A DNA stretch of 51,650 nt. It comes from Bacillota bacterium (GTDB taxonomy: Bacteria; Bacillota; Clostridia; Saccharofermentanales; DTU023). The number at the start of each line of letters is the position of its first letter. Position 1 is the first letter of the stretch. The translations under genes were made by a program, and so were the position numbers. Below are positions 46,948-51,650 of the stretch, one piece after another. The notes beneath the pieces were generated by a model. That model saw only the letters and a program-made list of their open reading frames with translations. It had not been told where the DNA came from and ran no database searches. The DNA lies in the NCBI GenBank assembly GCA_023622515.1, contig JAMNZB010000036.1:1-51650 (forward strand), read 5' to 3'.

Positions 46948-47991
46948 TTACTGTCTGGCCCCAACCATCATCATGATTACAGGAACCTGTTCACCTACAA
47001 AACCAAAATCATCGGTAGCGGTTACCGGCTCCGCTTTGGCAAAAACAAAATTCCCTTCAGCAAGAGGCTCCAAACGCTCAGAAAGATTTTTTACAAAATC
47101 TTCATGGTTATAAAGGCTTGGCACATCACTGGTATATTCAAACTCCGCCGTACAACGGAAGCTTTCGGCAATAGCCTTCGTAATTTCCGGCATCCGCTTA
47201 TTCAAGTGGTCGCGGCTGGCTCTGGAATAGGTACGCATCGTTCCTTCAAGCAAGGCTTCTTGGGCAATGGTATTGGGGCTGTTGCCGGCAGCAAAATGAC
47301 AAACCGTTAAAACTGCAGCATTGGTCAGGCCAATCTCTCTGGAAACCAACTCCTGGAGGGCTAAGACGATGTGGGAACCGGCAACAATCGTGTCAATGCC
47401 TTTTTCCGGCATGGCACCATGGGCCCCTCTGCCCTTCACCTTAATTCGGAAGTTGTTGTTAAAGGTTGTCATGGTCCCGGTTTTCAGATAAAGACCGACC
47501 GGAGCAAGGCTATCCATATGGAGCATAATTCCGGCATCCGGCCTGGGATTCTCCATAAGACCATGCTCAATCATCTTCTCGGCCCCTTGCAGAAGTTCTT
47601 CTGCAGGTTGGAACATGATCTTTATCCTGGACTTGAGTTTATCTTCATGCTCTTTTAAGACTTTTGCCGTACCTAAAAGCATGGCGGTATGGATATCGTG
47701 CCCACAAGCGTGGCCATTTTCTTTAGCAGCAAAGGGTTCACCGCTTTCTTCCTGAATGGGAAGGGCATCCATATCAGCACGCAGGAGCAAGCACTTATCG
47801 CCCTTACCCACACTGGTCACTAAGGCATGCTCATATAATTCTTCAACCTCATAGCCGAAACTCTCCAGTTTTTCCCGGACATAGGCTGCTGTCTTAGGCA
47901 AATTAAAACCCAGCTCTGCTCTTTCGTGCAAATCTCTGCGCCAGGCAATAACTTCTTGTTCAATTTCTTTGGCTAATGTATAGGGATTCAT
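46948..47991 (-). CDS. M20D amidohydrolase (N-acyl amino acid/IAA-amino acid hydrolase-like), apparently frameshifted near its 3' end
   Basis: WRRDLHERAELGFNLPKTAAYV, LRADMDALPIQEESG, NGHACGHDIHTAMLLGTAKVL; C-terminal continuation SKVRFNEDAIVPGLTAQLAAAFAMPELLDW in the other frame to 46860. Confidence 0.85.
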   Translation of the reverse strand: MNPYTLAKEIEQEVIAWRRDLHERAELGFNLPKTAAYVREKLESFGYEVEELYEHALVTSVGKGDKCLLLRADMDALPIQEESGEPFAAKENGHACGHDIHTAMLLGTAKVLKEHEDKLKSRIKIMFQPAEELLQGAEKMIEHGLMENPRPDAGIMLHMDSLAPVGLYLKTGTMTTFNNNFRIKVKGRGAHGAMPEKGIDTIVAGSHIVLALQELVSREIGLTNAAVLTVCHFAAGNSPNTIAQEALLEGTMRTYSRASRDHLNKRMPEITKAIAESFRCTAEFEYTSDVPSLYNHEDFVKNLSERLEPLAEGNFVFAKAEPVTATDDFGFVGEQVPVIMMMVGARQ

Positions 47992-48240
47992 GTCAACCTC
48001 CTAATCTCTTTTGATAAGTGTTTTCAACAACTATACTTACGGCTAGTTTCTTCATATCACATTATACCATTATTTGTTCCCCTTATTTTGACTATAAAGG
48101 CAAATTTCCTCCGCTCTTTCATTAATTTTTCGGCTAATTTCAGGTACAATGGATAAGGTTAATTTCAATTAAGCACACTGCATAGTGGGCAAAAGAATAC
48201 AAAAACAGCATGTAAGCTTGGAAAGATTAGGAGAAGAATA

Positions 48241-49680
48241 ATGAGCGATGTAAAAAAATTACAGCCCCAAGAAGTATTCACTTGGTTTTATGAATTAAAC
48301 CAAATCCCTCGCGGGTCAGGAAACGAAAAAGCGGCCAGCGACTTTTTATTCCGCTTTGCCAAGGAGAGAAATCTGGAGGTAGAGCAAGACGAGGCTCTCA
48401 ATATCATCATCCGCAAGCCGGGAACGGCAGGCTATGAAAAGTCTCCACTCGTCACCTTGCAGGGGCATATGGACATGGTCTGCGAGAAAACACCGGAATC
48501 AACCCATGATTTTGAACAGGACCCCATTGATATGATTATCGATGGCGATTGGCTCCGGGCCAATAACACAACCCTTGGTGCAGACAACGGTGTGGCTGTT
48601 GCCTATGCACTGGCCATCTTAGATTCCGATGACATTCCCCATCCCAACTTGGAAGTATTAATCACCACAGAAGAAGAAACCGGTATGGGCGGTGCCAAGG
48701 CACTGAAACCGGGCCAGGTCAAAGGGCAATTTCTCCTAAACCTGGACTCCGATGAGGAAGGAACCTTTCTCCTAGGTTGTGCCGGCGGAGCCGACTTTTT
48801 CACCAGTTTCCCCGCTAAAAAAGAAGTCACCGAAACAAGTCAGAAGGCCTATAGCTTGCGGATAAGCGGTCTGAAGGGCGGTCATTCGGGACAAGTCATC
48901 CATGAGGGCCGGGGCAATGCGATTAAAATCATGGCCCGAATTCTCCATGATCTTAAAAAGAAAGGCAACGTCAAGCTCGCCTCAATTTCCGGTGGAAGCA
49001 AGCACAATGCCATTCCCTCAATCGCCGAGGTCGTTTTTGCTGCCGAGGGCAAGGTTGCTGAACTTGTTCAGCAAAGCTTTAGAGAAATCAAGGCGGAGTT
49101 GGGCAAAATTGAGCCGGACCTGGAATACGAACTTAAAGATACTGAAGCTACAAGCTTCATCCCCGAAACTTCCGGTAAAAACATTATCGACTACCTCTTT
49201 GTCGTTCCCCATGGCGTCCAATCGATGAGTCCGGACATCGAAGGTCTGGTACAAACCAGCCTCAATGTTGCCATAGTAAGCGAAAAAGAAGACCGGGTTT
49301 TGGTCCAGCACTCCCTGCGCTCCGCTGTTAACAGCTCCCGGAAAGCTCTATTAGACAGACTCTTCTGCCTGGCTGAACGCTTTGAGGCCAAGGCCGACTC
49401 TTATGGGGAATATCCCGCCTGGGAATTCAATCCGGCCTCACCTTTAATCGACATAGTAAAGGATATTTATCTGGAGACCACCGGCAAAGAACCTATCTTG
49501 ACAGCTATCCATGCCGGCTTGGAGTGTGGAATCCTGAAAGAAGTCATGCCGGATACGGAAATGATCAGCTTCGGGCCCAAGGCTGAAGATATTCATACAC
49601 CGCGAGAGCGCCTGAATATTCCGTCAACAGAACGTGTATGGAATTTCTTATTGCGCTTGCTTGCTTCTTTTAAAGGCTAG
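48241..49680 (+). CDS. pepD: Aminoacyl-histidine dipeptidase (M20C)
   Basis: PQEVFTWFYELNQIPRGSGNEKAASDFL, VTLQGHMDMVCEK, TTLGADNGVAVAYALAIL, AIHAGLECGIL. Confidence 0.94.
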   Translation: MSDVKKLQPQEVFTWFYELNQIPRGSGNEKAASDFLFRFAKERNLEVEQDEALNIIIRKPGTAGYEKSPLVTLQGHMDMVCEKTPESTHDFEQDPIDMIIDGDWLRANNTTLGADNGVAVAYALAILDSDDIPHPNLEVLITTEEETGMGGAKALKPGQVKGQFLLNLDSDEEGTFLLGCAGGADFFTSFPAKKEVTETSQKAYSLRISGLKGGHSGQVIHEGRGNAIKIMARILHDLKKKGNVKLASISGGSKHNAIPSIAEVVFAAEGKVAELVQQSFREIKAELGKIEPDLEYELKDTEATSFIPETSGKNIIDYLFVVPHGVQSMSPDIEGLVQTSLNVAIVSEKEDRVLVQHSLRSAVNSSRKALLDRLFCLAERFEAKADSYGEYPAWEFNPASPLIDIVKDIYLETTGKEPILTAIHAGLECGILKEVMPDTEMISFGPKAEDIHTPRERLNIPSTERVWNFLLRLLASFKG

Positions 49681-49682
49681 AT

Positions 49683-49716
49683 TCAGCCGCTGCAAACCCG
49701 GCTGAGTTTATTTTTT
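49683..49716 (+). terminator. Intrinsic terminator 1 after pepD
   Basis: TCAGCCG-CTGCAAACC-CGGCTGA followed by TTTATTTTTT. Confidence 0.75.
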
Positions 49717-49724
49717 GGAAATTG

Positions 49725-49757
49725 AAAAAGGCCTCTACTTCTAGGGGCCTTCTTTTA
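49725..49757 (+). terminator. Intrinsic terminator 2 after pepD
   Basis: AAAAAGGCCTCTACTTCTAGGGGCCTTCTTTT. Confidence 0.7.
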
Positions 49758-49806
49758 TTGACTTATGTTGCAGGATATGACGTGACACAGACTTGCGTCC
49801 TGCATC

Positions 49807-50697
49807 TTAATAAACCTGACCTCCGCTAACATTGACACTTAGCGATCTGAAATAGTTGCCATAGGCATCATAGATAGTGATGTTTGCCTGACCGTCGCTG
49901 CCGGCAGTAAGGGCACCGTAAGCATCTACATTGGCAACTGCGGGATTGTCGCTGGCAAATTGAAAGCTTCCACTGCTAATCGGCAAATTATATTGCCAGC
50001 CATTTAAGGCCCCGTAGTTATTCATCGCCAAGGCAAATTGAATCCGACCGGCCTGGGCACTAACGCTAATTCTATTCGAAATTTGCCCTAAATTGATCCG
50101 GTAGACAGACCGGCTTGTTGAAGCGGAAATACCTGAAGCTGTTGCCGAAAACCACTGGGCCACATGGACTCGGTTGGATACGGTCCCGTCCTTACTTAAG
50201 GTGCCGCCGTAGTAGCTGCCAACGGCCATATAGCGCCAGTCCGGATGCATGATATTGGCATAGTGGCTCGGTGAGCCTTTGAAGCTGTTAAAAATAGCTC
50301 TTGCTTGTGCTTCGACATTAGCTTCCACGGCCTGCATTTGAATGTTTTCGCCCAGATAGTACATACCATAATCGGAAAAGGGGTTTCGGCCATCCGGTTT
50401 TTGATGTTCAAAATAGAAGCTAATCTCAATGGCCCTCTGTTCTACATGACCCTGCATGCCATAATCATAGGCCACCGGAGATAGGCCGGCTGCCTGGCGT
50501 TCCGCATTAACTAAGTTTAACAAGGCATTGCCTACACTTTGATTGTTATTTCCACTAACTTGGATACTAACTCCCGAGGCTTGTACGTCTATTCCCAAGC
50601 CAACAAATTGTAGGGCCAGTGTCATCAATAACACCAGAGAGGCCATGACGAAAACGCTTGCTTGATTTGATTTTCTATATTTATTAAAGTAACGCAT
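49807..50697 (-). CDS. Secreted CAP (SCP/PR1)-domain protein with C-terminal Ig-like (Big_2-type) region
   Basis: Signal/TM N-terminus; LLNLVNAERQAAGLSPVAYD ... IFNSFKGSPSHYANIMHPDWRYMAVG; FQFASDNPAVANVDAYGALTAGSDGQANITI. Confidence 0.88.
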   Translation of the reverse strand: MRYFNKYRKSNQASVFVMASLVLLMTLALQFVGLGIDVQASGVSIQVSGNNNQSVGNALLNLVNAERQAAGLSPVAYDYGMQGHVEQRAIEISFYFEHQKPDGRNPFSDYGMYYLGENIQMQAVEANVEAQARAIFNSFKGSPSHYANIMHPDWRYMAVGSYYGGTLSKDGTVSNRVHVAQWFSATASGISASTSRSVYRINLGQISNRISVSAQAGRIQFALAMNNYGALNGWQYNLPISSGSFQFASDNPAVANVDAYGALTAGSDGQANITIYDAYGNYFRSLSVNVSGGQVY

Positions 50698-51002
50698 AAT
50701 TATGTCTCCTTTTCTTTCTGCCTACTTTTTTATTTTTTCGGGTTAGGTCCCTTTGCATCTCAATGATAAGCTAAGAGGAAGCGGACCGTTCATAACAAAT
50801 GTTACGCGAAAACGCCCTTGTAGTCCTTATTTCAAGATTCGCACATGTTGCGGAAACCTTAAATTATTATTCCGCTTAACGATTAATGACATTAATTTTT
50901 AGATTGTTAACTATTTATTTCAAAGAGTTTAGTTTGAATAATATTTGAATAAGTATAAGTTTCAAGCAAAAAAACCCGTAAAGACCTGTCTATAGGCTCC
51001 CA

Positions 51003-51031
51003 AAGAAAAAGCAGCCGTTTTATCCGGCTGC
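51003..51031 (-). terminator. Intrinsic terminator downstream of agmatinase
   Basis: AAAAAGCAGCCG-TTTTATC-CGGCTGC; U-run on minus strand. Confidence 0.75.
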
Positions 51032-51110
51032 AAAAATAAGTTAAAAGAGTTACAAAGCTAAGACAATTATTAATTTTTCACTTCTTAATTGTTGGATTTA
51101 TTGTTTTTTG

Positions 51111-51650
51111 TTAATCATTCATCAGGGCTAATAATGACTCGCGCATGATTTTCCAGGCCACCAGGGTTGACACACCGCTGCTATCGTAGCCGGGAGCCAG
51201 TTCAACAAGGTCCATGCCAACAACATTCAAACCTTGCATGGTCAAAATAGCCTGCATCAGGTCCTGAAAAGATACGCCGCCGGGCTCAGGCGTCCCCGTA
51301 CCGGGAAAAACGGAAGGGTCAAGGACATCAAGGTCTATCGTGACATATACCGGCGTCCTCTTCTCTTTTAGCTTGTTCGCCTCAAGGGCCTCTTCCAGCT
51401 GTTTTAATGTAAAAGGGTAAAAATGCAAATGTTCTTTGGCAAAGGCAAATTCTTCAGCAAGGCCCGAACGAATCCCGAAAGAATAAATTCTTTTGTCACC
51501 AAGCAGCTTCCAAATCTGCCTAATTACCGTGGCGTGGGAAAGCTCCTCGCCTAGATAATCTTCACGCAGGTCTGTATGGGCATCAAAATGGAGCACTTCC
51601 AAGTCCGGATATTTTTTTAAAAGGGCCCGCACTGCACCCAGGCTTAAGAG
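51111..51650 (-). CDS. speB: Agmatinase/arginase family protein, truncated by window edge
   Basis: LSLGAVRALLKKYPDLEVLHFDAHTDLREDYLG, YVTIDLDVLDPSVFPGTGTPEPGG; frame open to base 51650. Confidence 0.9.
   Translation of the reverse strand, partial: LLSLGAVRALLKKYPDLEVLHFDAHTDLREDYLGEELSHATVIRQIWKLLGDKRIYSFGIRSGLAEEFAFAKEHLHFYPFTLKQLEEALEANKLKEKRTPVYVTIDLDVLDPSVFPGTGTPEPGGVSFQDLMQAILTMQGLNVVGMDLVELAPGYDSSGVSTLVAWKIMRESLLALMND

Overview
The window looks like a chromosomal segment from a Firmicutes (Clostridia-like) bacterium; this is an inference from gene content and order. It carries about 42 credible protein-coding genes and one SRP RNA. I saw no tRNA, rRNA, CRISPR array or intact transposase. 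Housekeeping blocks: ffs-dnaX-ybaB-recR (26.5-29.6 kb), divIC/S4/mazG, arcA-arcC, a HerA-like ATPase-lon-rpiB-phosphatase-pyk-nspC-saccharopine-dehydrogenase-like-M20 series on the minus strand (36.2-48 kb), pepD, a CAP-domain secreted protein and a partial agmatinase at the right edge. Accessory blocks: an M20 peptidase next to a DUF5058-type membrane protein pair, an AbiEi/AbiEii type IV toxin-antitoxin pair, a PcfJ-like protein and a DUF4143-type AAA ATPase. The most interesting region is 0.4-13.2 kb. It holds an AraC regulator and a tightly coupled seven-gene operon that joins a YbtPQ/IrtAB-like heterodimeric ABC pair to a complete Nik/Opp-type ABC transporter. Beside it is a second operon (polytopic membrane protein, LCM-type SAM methyltransferase, secreted propeller-like protein). 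Both operons are preceded by the same palindrome, TAGTTAG-N6-CTAACTA, which suggests a shared and possibly metal-responsive regulon for uptake of a metallophore or peptide-like ligand. Other oddities: a CX2CX5CX2H motif at the C-terminus of one Nik-type ATPase, loss of the lipobox cysteine in the binding protein, an apparent frameshift in the M20 amidohydrolase, and a nested inverted-repeat element at 46.73-46.83 kb.
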